Part shown: piece after piece, positions 1-12,200 of the stretch
Position numbering within the stretch: the first letter of the stretch is position 1
How the letters are laid out: the number at the start of each line of letters is the position of its first letter
Source: Tetrahymena thermophila SB210
Taxonomy: Eukaryota > Ciliophora > Oligohymenophorea > Hymenostomatida > Tetrahymenidae
NCBI RefSeq assembly: GCF_000189635.1
Contig: NW_002476254.1
Coordinates: forward strand, 124,001-188,000
Length of the DNA: 64,000 nt
Direction: 5' to 3'
Program-made: the position numbers and the translations under genes
The notes under the pieces: model-generated
The model's database searches: none
What the model was told of the DNA's origin: nothing
What the model saw: the letters and a program-made list of their open reading frames with translations, nothing else

Positions 1-743
1 TTAAACTTGAAAAACTTAAATATATTATAGTATCATCTCCTTTTGATTAAGCTAATCTAGTTCCAATCGATTTATTATGCTAATCTTTAAGCAAATCTCC
101 ATACATTCAATCTATGGATTTAACTTTTTTTGATGATTATGATACTAAAATTTGTAGAGAAAAATAAAATTATAACTATCCTAGTGTGGAATTTTTGAAA
201 AGACTTAGCAGTTTAAAGTATCTTGATAATCTGTCTTTAAATTTTCCTATTAATCAAGATATTCTCAACTCGTTAGAGTTTCTTTTAAATAATCATTAGA
301 GCATAAACTATTTATAATTTTCTAGGAATCTATATTACTATTAGTCTGACACAAACTATGCTTAGTTTTACTAAGCATTAAAAAATTGTAAATCTTTAAT
401 ATCAATAAAATTAGATTTATAAATAGAAAAAATTAATATTTACCAAGAAGTATCATTAGAAGACTATGAGGATTTAAAAATTAATTTATTCTATCAACCA
501 TTTAGTGATTTCATAGAATCAGAAAAGGGTAGAGCTGTTTATATAAATTATTAAGAAGAAGCATTAAATTAGAAAAGTGTTGAAATGATTCTTAATTCTT
601 TAGATAAATAAAAAGAAACTATTTACCTAAAATTATCAGAAAAACTCCTAAAGTAAATTTCTAAATATAGCAATTTGAATAAAATTCTAAACAGATGCAT
701 TCAAAAAGGATAAGTAACAAGTTTTGAAGAAATATTTAACTGA
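1..743 (+). CDS. Leucine-rich repeat-like hypothetical protein, 3' part
   Basis: The reading frame is open from the window edge (codons in phase with position 3) to the TGA at 741-743, about 246 residues, with TAA and TAG read as Gln. The 5' end lies outside the window. The residues are rich in Leu, Ile, Asn and Ser, with loosely repeating stretches such as LSSLKYLDNLSLNF and CKSLISIKLDLQ, which resemble the degenerate leucine-rich repeats common in ciliate proteins. The C-terminal third is more charged and probably helical. No catalytic motif is visible. The LRR call rests on repeat texture only; the coding call is firmer because the whole stretch lacks TGA. Confidence 0.6.
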
Positions 744-1537
744 ACTAAAAATAATTGATATTTAGTAATTTATTTATGATATTATTTTATGTTTAGATTT
801 TATCATTTAAACTTATCAAAAATATTTTTAATTTTTTACTTAAACTTTTTCAAATTAATTAAATTGATTTTGTTAATTTAAAAATAAACTTTTTATAAAG
901 CATTTCCTGGTTTTTAATTCTCGTGGTATTTGGATGAAGAAATGAAAAAATTTAATTTTAGGATTTGCTATTTAATAATTTAATAGATTAATTAGATTTA
1001 AAAAAATTTTAATTTAATTTTTATCACAAAATAAATCCTTTTTTTAGAATTTTATTATTAAAAAATTAGATAATTAAATTAACTTATGTTATTTATCAAT
1101 AATTCTTCCAATTGCTTAAAATTAAAATGAGGATTTTTTTTTGTATTCTAATATATATTTTTAATAAAAAGGTAATTATTATTTATATTCTACTGTTAAA
1201 TACAAAAATATAGTACATGATAAAAAAAAATTATTATATAAAAAAGATAAAATAAATTGTGATCAGAAAATGATTAAGATATATAAAAATAAATAAAAGC
1301 ATATTCATTAACTAAATTAATGATATTAATATAAAAATAAAATTTTGTTATTTAAAAAAATAAATAAGAAAATAGATAGAGCTTTACATACATACATAAA
1401 TGATTAATTTGTAAATAAATTATAATTATATTTATTATGTTTAATATAAGAAATTAATAAAAAATGGATTTATTTTATTTTCATGATTATAGTTGAATTT
1501 TATTTAACTTGTAAATATATTTAAATAATTTATATTT
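744..1537. other. A+T-rich spacer between convergent genes
   Basis: This lies between the 3' ends of the LRR-like gene and the DHHC gene. It is extremely A+T-rich with homopolymer runs. I see no open frame of useful length under the ciliate code and no RNA gene. It should hold the 3' UTRs of both flanking genes. Confidence 0.6.
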
Positions 1538-4321
1538 TCATGGCTAGCTAATATTCCTTTCGCTTATATTCCTAAATCTATAATTAGGATTCTTTTTATT
1601 ATAAAAGCACATTTGAAGGCAGTTTTAAAATGAAGATAACTGCTAATATTAGGTTTGCGTATCGTTGAGAAGAGATTAATGAAGTTAGGTATCATCAGCA
1701 GGGGCTAATGCAGATAATCCATTCGATTCTGTTACCTGAGAGAGCTAATTAATTTTTGCTTATTAACTAAATCTTTCGTATGTAGTTTTGTTAGCTCGGA
1801 AATTACCAAGCTAAACAAATAGAAGAAGTGTTAATGGTATGCCAAACAAAAGGCAAAAGAATACTGCAATGGAATTAAGCACAACTTTTAGAACAAAGAA
1901 TAAAATGTGTTAATCTTAAGTAAATAAATTAAGTGGATCGATATAAACTGGAGAGACAGAAGAATTTTATTAGGGATAATTAAATTACCAGATGTATATT
2001 GCATTCAATATAGTAAAAGCAATAATACTTAACCAGATTGAAATAATGTAGCCTAAGAAGTATCCATGATTATTTGTTCCTACACAATTATTTATCCAAG
2101 GACAATGATGATCATAAACAGACACGCAATTTTTGCAAATATCACAATGCCTAGATCTTTTAGGTTTTAAAATACAACAATGTGCACAAATTTATTAAGA
2201 CTCTTATTCTTTTTGTAACAAAAGAAATAGTTCAATCAAATTATTTCTTGTTATTTCATCTAATGGTTTGCTAGAGTATATTTTTTGTTGACTTTAGCTT
2301 AGATACTATTTTCTTTAAAATGATTCTTTGCTCATTTTCTCAAGGTATGTGTATTCTTCTGATTTACTTTTTGTATTCTTTTTTTTATTCAATGCCACAT
2401 ATCCTGGATTCCTCAGCCAAGAATTTAAGAAGAAAAACTTTGTTATGATAGCAAGCAATGCTAATATAGAAAATATAATAATTTTTGTGTTTTGTTCCCA
2501 CAAAGAGTAGTTAAAATAAATAAGGCATATCTATGATAGTATATACATAATCAGATAATAAATAACTTATTTAGGATTCTTCTTAGTTGGTTTAAAGACA
2601 GGTCTAATATTCCAATATTCTTAGAATCCATTTGTACGTTTTAGCATTTCTGCAATATCTTCGTTTAGGTTTTCTTGATCTTCAGTTACCATATAAAGAG
2701 CTGTTCTGCCTTTTTTATCTTAAATATTTCTGTCTGCTCCTGCCAGCAGTAACATTCTAACTATTTTCATACTACCACTTATTGAGCTTAGAATTAAAGG
2801 AGTCATGCCTTCAGAATCTTAAATATTTGTTTTTGATCCAAATGCTATTAAAAACTAAACAGACTAATCTAATCCTTAGAAACTTGCCCAATGAAGAGGA
2901 GTTGCTTCCTTTTAATCTTGTACATTGATATCTATGCCTAGCAATAATAAAAATACAATCGAAGCTATGGAGTCGTTTTGAGCAGCAACATGAAGACCAC
3001 TAGATTCTTCTTTATTTAATTTTAAAAAATCTGCTCCCTACTCTTTTAAAAGCTTCAAAATTGATGGATCTCCTACATAGCAGCTAAAGTGTGCTGCAGT
3101 ATAACCAGATTTACTTTCTTGGTTGATCCACTGAGAAATTTCTTCATCAATTTATTCTTTTGATTTTCCTATTTCCCTCAATTACTCTCTTGCATCCGAA
3201 ATAAGCTATTTTATTGCTTCTAGATCTTTATTTTAAACAGCTTTAATTATCATGTTGTTACCTTGCTCGTTAATTACTCTGGTATATAAAATTCCTTCTT
3301 TTTTACAGTGATCCTTGAGCTCTTTGAGATAACCTTTTTACAATAATTTAAAAGGACCATAGGATGAAAGACTTTCTCCTTAGTAATGTGAGTCAGAAGA
3401 CTCTTAATCACTTTCTTATTTTTAAGATTCATGATAGCAGCTTTAATTTTATTCAGCAGCAAACGTGTTAGTAGTGTGATGTCTTTATGCAACAGCCTAA
3501 TTCTTATTAGCAGAAGCAATATTAGAATTGATCATTTATTTTGTATTCAATCCACTTAAATTTCGTTAAATCAAAGGTTCGCTTCCACCAAAATCAGGAT
3601 CTCTTCTTTAAAATTAAAGATTATTCTAATCCTAGGTATAATTCAAGTCCTGGATTTCTCTTGCATTTAGATTTGGTTTAGAACTATAACTAGAGCTGCT
3701 ATTTTGATGACTGCTTTAATGTGTCTTACTTCTATTTTAGATCTGCTTGCTTTAATTAAAGCTACCAGTACCTTTTTCAATGTTTATTTCTGTAAATGAC
3801 CTATTCTCTTCTGCTTGCTCCGCTATTTGATTCATCGATTAAATTTCAAGATCTTACTGACTTACATTCTTTTAGAAAAGATTATTTTATGATGATAGCA
3901 AACCTTGATTTAAATCACTAAGGGCTAAGGAATCAGATTAGTTAATTTTTATAAATTCTTGCTATTCCATGGAGAATTATATATTCTGATTCATGCTATT
4001 TGTATTATCTTAATCGAATTGCTTGTTTGTTAAAGTATTTCGGCTTCCTAATCTTTTTTTATCTGTCCCAACTTAACTTTTTAATGAATTAGAAGAATGA
4101 AAACCAAACTAGTTCTTCTTTTCTTGAGTTAATTTATTGTTTTCAGTTGGAGATTAATAATTTCCAGCAACATCTACTTGTTCTTATTCTTTTTTGGTAA
4201 AATTTTCATTCTAAATGTTTAATTAGCCACTCGATCCACTATATACTAAAGGAAATGCATCTTATGGGTTTTATGGTTCGTTCATAGAGTCAGTAGAATT
4301 AATGCCAGTTTATTTAATCAT
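1538..4321 (-). CDS. Ankyrin-repeat DHHC palmitoyltransferase
   Basis: An uninterrupted 927-codon frame starts at the ATG at 4321 and ends at the TGA at 1538-1540. An Asn/Gln/Ser-rich N-terminal third is followed at about residues 400-545 by ankyrin repeats (TPLHWASFQG, GMTPLILSS, LLLAGADRNIQD). Two membrane segments lie at about 580-625. A cysteine-rich DHHC domain follows (HCDICKNC, then DHHCPWINNCVG with the DHHC tetrad at 737-740), then two more membrane segments. This ankyrin plus four-segment layout is that of the HIP14/Akr1 class of S-acyltransferases, integral membrane enzymes that palmitoylate cytosolic cysteines. The catalytic tetrad is intact. No introns were needed. The CDPKs in this window begin Met-Gly-Cys or Met-Gly-Gly-Cys and are the sort of protein such enzymes modify, but any specific pairing is speculation. 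Confidence 0.92.
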
Positions 4322-5483
4322 AATTTATATACTTATAAATTTAACTAACTTTACTATAAAAAGAAAGTTTCAACTTTAAACAGCACAAAAAAATTATTGA
4401 GTCTAAATGCTTTGCTTGTGTTCTCTAAGAATTTTTAAAAATAAAATTAATTCTTTTTAAATATATTATTCTATTTTACTAATAATAATGTTTGTAATAA
4501 ATTCTTATAAATGCTTGAACTAATGCAGAAGCTTTATAGTAAGTTTAATTCTAAAAATAGATGGCGATAGGAAAATGTTTTGCTTATATACCAACAAATA
4601 TTGTAAGAAGTAAAATTGAGTACCTATTACTATATTTTAAAAGTATTTTCTCTCTTTCTTTTTGCACTACTTATATTTTAGCTTAATTTAAAAGAGATAG
4701 TATATGAAAATTTTATCAAATATTTTTTTACTAACTCTTAAGTTGATTTACTTTTGATATATAAATTTTTAGCGAACCCCACACAAAATAAATTGATAAA
4801 TAAATAATCATCTCCTTTACTTTTTGCAAACTTAACTTTTGTTTGTTTAACTGTGATATTGAGTTCTATATTATAAAGTACTTAAATTATGCTCTTTACT
4901 CATGTTAAAATAAGAGAAGATAATACATACAAATATAGCTTTTAAACTAAATAAATATTTTTAAATTACTTACTTACTTAATTCCTTTTTTACTTTTTTT
5001 TCATTCATTCTTTTTAAATCAATAATTTTTCATTTGTTTCAACATATTTTTTTATTGATTCAGAATAAATCAATTACTCTCTTTTTTTTCTTTGAAAATT
5101 TTATTAGTTAATTTTTAAATGCATGCATATATACATATATGCTTACCTTCATCAATTTAATTGATAGATTGATAAATTTATTTTTTTCCTTGCTGTATAC
5201 ATTTATCCTGACTTAATAGTACAAATATAATTTAAAAATACTCTAGATATAATTAAATTTTCTACCTATTAGTTTTTATTATATTTCATTCAATCTTTTT
5301 TACAAAATTTTAACTAACGAGATATAAAAAATTTGAATAAATAATTGCTATTTTAAATACAAAAATCGTATTAAATTAATTATTTTTAATTTTATATATT
5401 TCTCTATTTAGTTTATTAACTTTTAGAAAGGATAACAATTAGCTTAAGATGTGTCCTATAGCATTTATCTTTATTCCTGCTTA
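4322..5483. other. A+T-rich spacer
   Basis: This lies upstream of the DHHC gene start and downstream of the tail-anchored gene's stop. It contains poly-T/poly-A runs and short dinucleotide patches such as the ATGCATGC-like stretch near 5120. I see no coding frame, so it should contain the DHHC promoter, but no element can be named. Confidence 0.55.
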
Positions 5484-6207
5484 TCATAAAGTTAATTTCT
5501 TCATCATAAAACCAAAAATTGCTGAAGCTATAGCTAAAAATATCAGATGCCAAGCTTAAAATTTAGCTTAATTAGCTAAATTTAAAATAAAGATAAAAAT
5601 ATAATTTACATAAAAATTAGAATTTACTTTCAATTTTTTCTTATGGTGCTGTATTTAGAGGTTTCTCCATTCTATGCAAAAATTCGAGTTTGTTTATATC
5701 AGATTTTAAAAACTACAGAGTTTATTTTTATTCTTCTATGCTCTTTTTATATTATGATTCTTTTTTAGCTGCGATTTCATATTTTTCTTTCCAATATCCT
5801 GCCTTTTAAGAATCAGTATCAAAGGCATCACTTTTATTTTTAAAATATAATCATCAGATTGAAAGAAGCTGATATTTAATCATTAATTTTTAATTCATTA
5901 TTTTAAAAGAAATAACTGAGATAGGAATAGATTTTATCCATTAAAATAAAAAAGTTTTGGAAATCTTTAAATTAAACATTTTAATTAACTAATGAAAAAA
6001 TAAAAAATTACTTCTAATCTTGTGAGAATTATCTTTTATGAATTTAACTTTAAATCTGATAAAAAAATACATGTTAATTTATTCATATTTATGATTTTGA
6101 TTAAATTTTACTTCTAAAATAGAATTCCTTTTTGGTGTTTCTAATTTAATGCTGCTTCCTAACTGATTATTACTTTCTAGATTATTTTTTTTTATAGGAC
6201 TTTTCAT
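5484..6207 (-). CDS. Small coiled-coil tail-anchored membrane protein
   Basis: Proposed exons are 6112-6207, 5628-5802 and 5484-5575, with introns 5803-6111 and 5576-5627. Phases close to give 120 aa ending at the TGA at 5484-5486. The middle is a charged, probably coiled-coil helix (KEKYEIAAKKESQYKKSIEE). The C-terminus is a single hydrophobic segment, WHLIFLAIASAIFGFMMKKL, followed by a very short tail, which is the layout of a tail-anchored organelle or vesicle protein. The start of exon 2 is the weakest point: the frame stays open some 45 nt further upstream, so the acceptor may be misplaced. I recognise no family. Its start lies only 44 bp from the stop of the next minus-strand gene. Confidence 0.55.
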
Positions 6208-6251
6208 AAAATAAAATAAAATAAAAATTATTTTTATTGAAGTAAATAATA

Positions 6252-8397
6252 TCAAAAACTAAATAACTACTCTAATAAGTTAAAAATTTAGTTAGAATTT
6301 TTATCATCATTTAATTAACTATTATGAAATTTGTGAATCCCTTCAGTTCCTAATGTTAATCTATTATATTTTGCTAAATGGTTCATTGATTAAGTAATAA
6401 TTTATTATTAGTTGTTAGGTTCCACATCTTATAGGCTTGAAAATTAAAATTATTTCTTCTTTTATTTCTCATAATTGAATTATTAATCAAACACAATATC
6501 ATGACTCTGCTATTAGGTGGTACCATTTTTACTAATATTAGATTGAGTGCTTGGTCTATTTTAAATTTATTAATCGCTTTCTTTATCTTAATGAGACTAT
6601 TCCTCTCCTATTACAGAAAACTCATTAAATTCATTTTCTAATTATAATTTCTAATTTTAAATTAAACCCTAGTTATTAGCTACATTTTATTATCTTGAGG
6701 AATTTAGTTACTCTTATTAAAACGAAGCATAATTTTATGAGAGAGATGTATTATCATATCCTGAATATTCTTTAAATTAATTAACTGACCCATAGTGTAT
6801 GGATTAATACTCAAAAGATGAATTCGATGTATTTTTTTAGTCTGAGTATAAATTTTAAAATGATTATCTATTTCCTGAATATTAGTTATCCCTTTAGTCT
6901 ATCTTATTTTTTTCTGTAATTTCTCTTTGAGAATATGGAATATTAGCAATATCTTCGTTTAAATGCTCGCTCTCTAAAATGCTTACATTTTCGCTATTTT
7001 TTCTCTCTCTTTTTTGTTTATAATCACTTAGATTATCAGAAAGTACATTTTCAGAATGCTCACTCTAATAATGATCAAATTACATCAAGTTATTATTGCT
7101 TTCATCTGGACCTATTTCATTTCCAACTACAGCATTTTTTTCAGAATGAGATTGATTAGCTGAAATAATTTTTTAATTAGTTTTAAGATTTAACATTTTT
7201 TAACTTGTTGGAAAATTGTTTTTTGAATTAAGCTATGGGTCTAAATGTTGCTCATAGCTCTAATTACCATTCAGATTATGTAATTTTTTATTTTGTTCAT
7301 GTCTAAGCTCTTGTTAAATTAGTGTACTTTTAGAAAATTTATCTTTAATTAATTCACTATTATTTTAGATAAATTAATTAATGTCTGTTAATGAGTTAGA
7401 TTTTTGATGATTATGAGCATTCAAATTCTATTGCTAATTAAATACTATTTGAGGATTGTCTCTCATATTTTTATTATTAATATGTGAGAAAAAGTTTATT
7501 TTTTCTTTTGTTTAGCTTGGTACTTGACTATTATGCTTTTCTTCTTCCCTACTTGAATTGGCTAACTACTCGTCATTTCTAGCATATTAACTCAGCTATT
7601 ACTTATTCTTTTATTCATGTTATTACATTTGTTTTTCCTTTATTTATAATTATTTTTAAGAGGTAATCATTTCTTAGAAATTATCAGCTTTAATACCAAC
7701 GGTGCCAAAGTTTCCTGTTTGGAATTCTGATTCAGAAGCTTGCATATTTAGAGAGTTCAGCATAGGGTTTTAAATGAAGTGTCTTGAAGAGTTTAAAGTT
7801 CCTAGACCATTTTAAAGCTATTATCCATATTTATTTAAACATTAAATAATTGAATATATTTGTTAAATTTACCTCCAAATTAATATTATTTTATCCTACA
7901 TTTTAAGGTTTAAATGAATGAACCATATCAGCTCCTTTTATTTCTGAAAACTAACTAAGCTTATTACCACTAACAGCTTATCTAATTTTAAAAAGTTTAT
8001 TTTGTTTAATATATAACAATATTATAAACAATAATAAATACATAGACTAGTTTTCTTATTTAATTTTCCTTTCTTCAGAATTTAGCTGCTTTAAAATATT
8101 TAGATTTTCAACATATTCTTCTTAAATTTCAAAATTCTTTTAGTTTTCTTCACAGAATGATTAATAATCTAACTTTGTAAAATCAATATCAGTTTAATTC
8201 TAATTTTAATACAGTTAAGATGCCTTTATTTTTTATTCAAACTCCTATGACTCTTAAGTTACAAAACTAACAGCTGATCCAATATTATTAATAACTACTT
8301 CTAATTCGTGTTTTTAAAACTTTTCGCCTTTACTCCTGTTCATAAAATCAGTAGGTTCCTTTTAAATATCAAAGATAAATTAGTGAACAATATTCAT
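6252..8397 (-). CDS. Asn/Gln/Ser-rich hypothetical protein with one membrane segment
   Basis: Two exons, 7873-8397 (175 codons) and 6252-7817, are joined by a 55-nt GT-AG intron (7818-7872) and give 696 aa. The N-terminal 110 residues are acidic and probably helical. A hydrophobic stretch near residues 117-132 (SMYLLLFIILLYI) is followed by basic residues and could be a membrane anchor. The rest is low-complexity, rich in Asn, Gln and Ser with many His, and shows no domain I know. The start is the only suitable ATG in frame; the next upstream ATG (8407) is in another frame. The coding call is strong because two long TGA-free frames join cleanly. The function is unknown. Confidence 0.75.
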
Positions 8398-9297
8398 TTT
8401 TATTCATAATCTATTAGTGATATTAAAAATGAATTCAAATAAAAAGTAAAAATACCCAATTCTCAGTCCCTAAATACTATATATATTCTACAATAATCTT
8501 TTTTTGATAAATATCCTCTATCCTTTTCTTATAAATAAAGTTAAATAATTAACATATTAAATATATCAACAAAATTTCTAATATAGGTTCTTTACCTTAG
8601 ATATATTTAAATATATGGATATTCTAGTTTATTCTTACTCATATAATATTCCATAGCTCTTAGATAATTTTATTGAATTCGACTCAGGGATTATCTTTTT
8701 ATAAAAATATTGAGTGCATGTTAAAACCTGATTTTATATGCTAATTTAAATCTACTCTAAAAAGCACTTAATTTTTGCTAACATTCCTTATAGTCAATTT
8801 AGTTGTAGGAATTTTGTTGGCTGCTACTTAAAAATCTAAAAATTACTCTGGATTAAACTATAATAACCTGTTTATATTGAAAAGTAAAATAGCATTTTAA
8901 AAGTCTTTAATTTAACTTTAATTACATTTAATGTAATCAATTGATTAGTTCAACTTTCTTTTATCACTAATTACGCTAATTAACTACAAAGATATTATTT
9001 TTATTAAACAATAAATTAATTCAAATTTTAATCTTATAGCTTGTAACTCAAATACAAAAATAATTTACTAATTAGAGCAATTACTATAACAATCGAATTA
9101 TGCAAAAAAGTTTTAAGATGAAGAAACATATAAATTAATAATATTATTATATACAATAAATATTTGTATTCTTAATAAAATTATGTTTTTTATTCATTTA
9201 TTTATTTTTACTTTTACTATAAATTAAAAGATATATTTAACTTATTTAAATGCAGGTTTTAATTAACTAATTAACTAGATAAATAACTAACTAACGG
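8398..9297. other. A+T-rich spacer
   Basis: This lies between two minus-strand genes and should carry the 5' flank of one and the 3' UTR of the other. I found no TGA-free frame with protein-like composition on either strand and no structured RNA. Confidence 0.5.
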
Positions 9298-12200
9298 TCA
9301 AACAGTATTTTGTAGAGATTCTTATATCTCTTTTTAATTTTCAAATAAATAATTTGAAGGATTTTCTTTTTAGCAAGATCCAATTTCATTTAGTTTTTTA
9401 ATAATAGTTTTCGATAATGTCTTGCTAGGAGTTTTATTCACTTTTTATTATACATTTATCATTAAATTTTCTTCACTGGTTTCTGACAAATTATTTATAT
9501 TTTTAGAAAATTCTAGCTGAAATTCTTCATTAATTGAAGCATATTACTCTAACTTCTAAGTAATTTCTTTCTCATTTATTTATATTTCAATTTACTTTTA
9601 TTTCAGCTCTTAGGCAAACTCTTCTAATTAATTTTTCTCAAATCTTTAATCTATCTCCTTGCTGACTGCTGACAATTGCTATTTAATCATTTTTAATTAG
9701 TTTATTTAATTTTGTAGAGAATCTAACTATTCCTTATATTATGTATGATCTAAGTAATTAGTAGACTCTGTCTATTTTCTTATCCAGCTTATCTCTAACT
9801 AGGTATTTTATTCTTTAACGAAAAGATTAATTTTAAAAATCTACAAATTAAATTGAAAAATTTACCCTAAAGATAATATTTTTTATTAAGATTATCTATT
9901 TCTTAAAGGAGCTCCTTTTCTTTTAACTAAAATATTTCTTTTGAAAAGTCATCTGAATTCATTTCTCCTTTTTCATTTGTAAACTTATTCATGTACTCTA
10001 GGAAAGTACATTAGTTTTCAATTTTCTATTCCTAATTACATTCTTTAAATATTAATTTAATATCAATAGGTATTTATGAATGTATTTACTTTGGTTATTT
10101 TATTCTCCTTAATTTACTACTATGTTTGATAATTTTAAATAAGAGCCACCTCTTCCATCTTCAACTTATAAATTAATAATTAATATTTATTTAATTTGAG
10201 TTAATTTTTAATAAAATCTATAAAAAAAATATTATTAAGACGAAATGCATTTTTTTTGATTAAATTTAAAAGCAAAATTAATGTTTTTAATTTGTTTAAA
10301 AATATGATTTTTTCAGAATTATCTTAATAATTTACATGTCTCTTCAAAAGTTTCGTTGTGTTTCCTGTTTAATGCCAAATTAGAATCTTGCTTTATCATG
10401 TTTAAATTATTAAAGCTGACTAAGCTTTTCTTGGAATTAGTTGGAGGTAATCCATTTTGCATTACATTTTTTTTTAATGTTGATATGTTTGGATCAGATA
10501 ATGTATTTAATAATTGCTTTTTATCTTCTTTAATGCTTTCTCCAACATCTGTATTACAGTATTACCCAGATTAAGCATTTACAACAGATTATTCTTTTTC
10601 CTTGAAGAAAGTTATCTAATTTTACTACAGCTCTAATTTTTATTCATAAAACTAAATTATTGATTACTTTTCTTGCTCGAAGCTTTCATTATAAATCCTC
10701 TTCATTTCTTATACTTCTGCTTCAAATTCTTATAATCCAGAACGAAGCTCTTCTAATTCTTTTTAGCATTGTTAATTTTAATGCTACAATATATTTACCT
10801 ACTTTTCTCTTTCAATAAGCTCTATATTTACATATACAATTAAATTTATAAAATTTTTTTTTAAATAAGAAATAGTTTACCTTCATTCAGTGTTTTATTT
10901 TATTGCTGTAATTTATGAACTTTTTAAAGAAGATTTTATATTTCTTAACCTCTTGAACTCTACAAATTATTACTCTAATTACATTCAATGCTTGATTGAT
11001 GAGACAAAGAAAGCTCAATTAACTTCTTTTCTAAAATATTTTCTTGCTCTTCAACAATGTCTATTTTGGCTTTTAATTACTAAGTGGCAGTTTCCATTTC
11101 TTACTTTGTTTATTATATTTAGAGGATACCATCTTTTAAGCTATTTATTTCTTATTCTTTTTATGAAATATTTTATTCTAATTCGCTAATTATTTCTATT
11201 AACTTAGCTTCATTTGATTTCATTAAAGAAACAGTTTCGTTTAAATTCTAAATTTCAATTTCATACCTTTCTTTTAACTTTTTTTATTCTATTTCAATAA
11301 TTTTTTAATTCATTTGATCAGATTTAGTTAACTCATCTTTGTACAAGTTAATTTCTTCATCTTTTGAGTTCAATTTATCAATAAGCTATCTGTTTTCCTG
11401 CTCTAATTTTATATTTTTTGTTTCCAAATCATCACCTTAAGTAGATTAAATACAAGAAGGCTTGGTTATAAGAGAGTCTTCATAAAATCTATTTATTTTT
11501 TACTTAATATCTACATATTAAAAAAAAAATTACCTTTTTTCTACTGATTCAAATTCTCTCTTATTTGCCATTAAATAATCGTCATTTATAACCTTAATTT
11601 TTTATATCTTTTCAAAAAATGTGTTGAATTAGCTTTTATATGCCCTATGTAACTCTTGTTATCTTGCGTTAATTAATTCGATTTCTTATTGCTTTTAAAA
11701 TTTCTATTCACTGATTATCAGCTCTTGCTAATCGACTTTTTACTATAGCTATTACAGTTCTTATTTTTACTTAAGTACCTCCTCTTTCAAGCTATCACAT
11801 TCTAAATTTTTGTATTCAAAAGCTTTATTTATAAACGATTTCTCTTTCTCTAATTATTGCATCTATTATTAATAAGCTTAAATTTCTTAATTCAGCCTTA
11901 CTTCCTAGTCTTAAAATTTATTTTTAGTAACAAGGTCTTCATCTTGCAAGGTTTTATTTTTCTACTGTTAATTTTGTAATTCTTTAGCTAAATCATTGTT
12001 CATAATTACCAGCTATTATTTATACTCGTCTATTTTGAATTAAAAATATAAAATTAAAAAACTAAATGTATACAAACTTATACCTAATTTTTCGTTTTCA
12101 ATATGCATTTCTTCAATAATTTATTCATATTTTTTAATTTTTTCTTCATTTTCCTTTTCTTTTTCCCTAATCAATGACTCATAATGTTCTAAAACTCTAG

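Noticed and set aside
10356..11189. Plus-strand ORFs of 72 and 99 codons
   Set aside because: They are antisense shadows of exons 5 and 6 of the coiled-coil gene, whose minus-strand frames join in phase.
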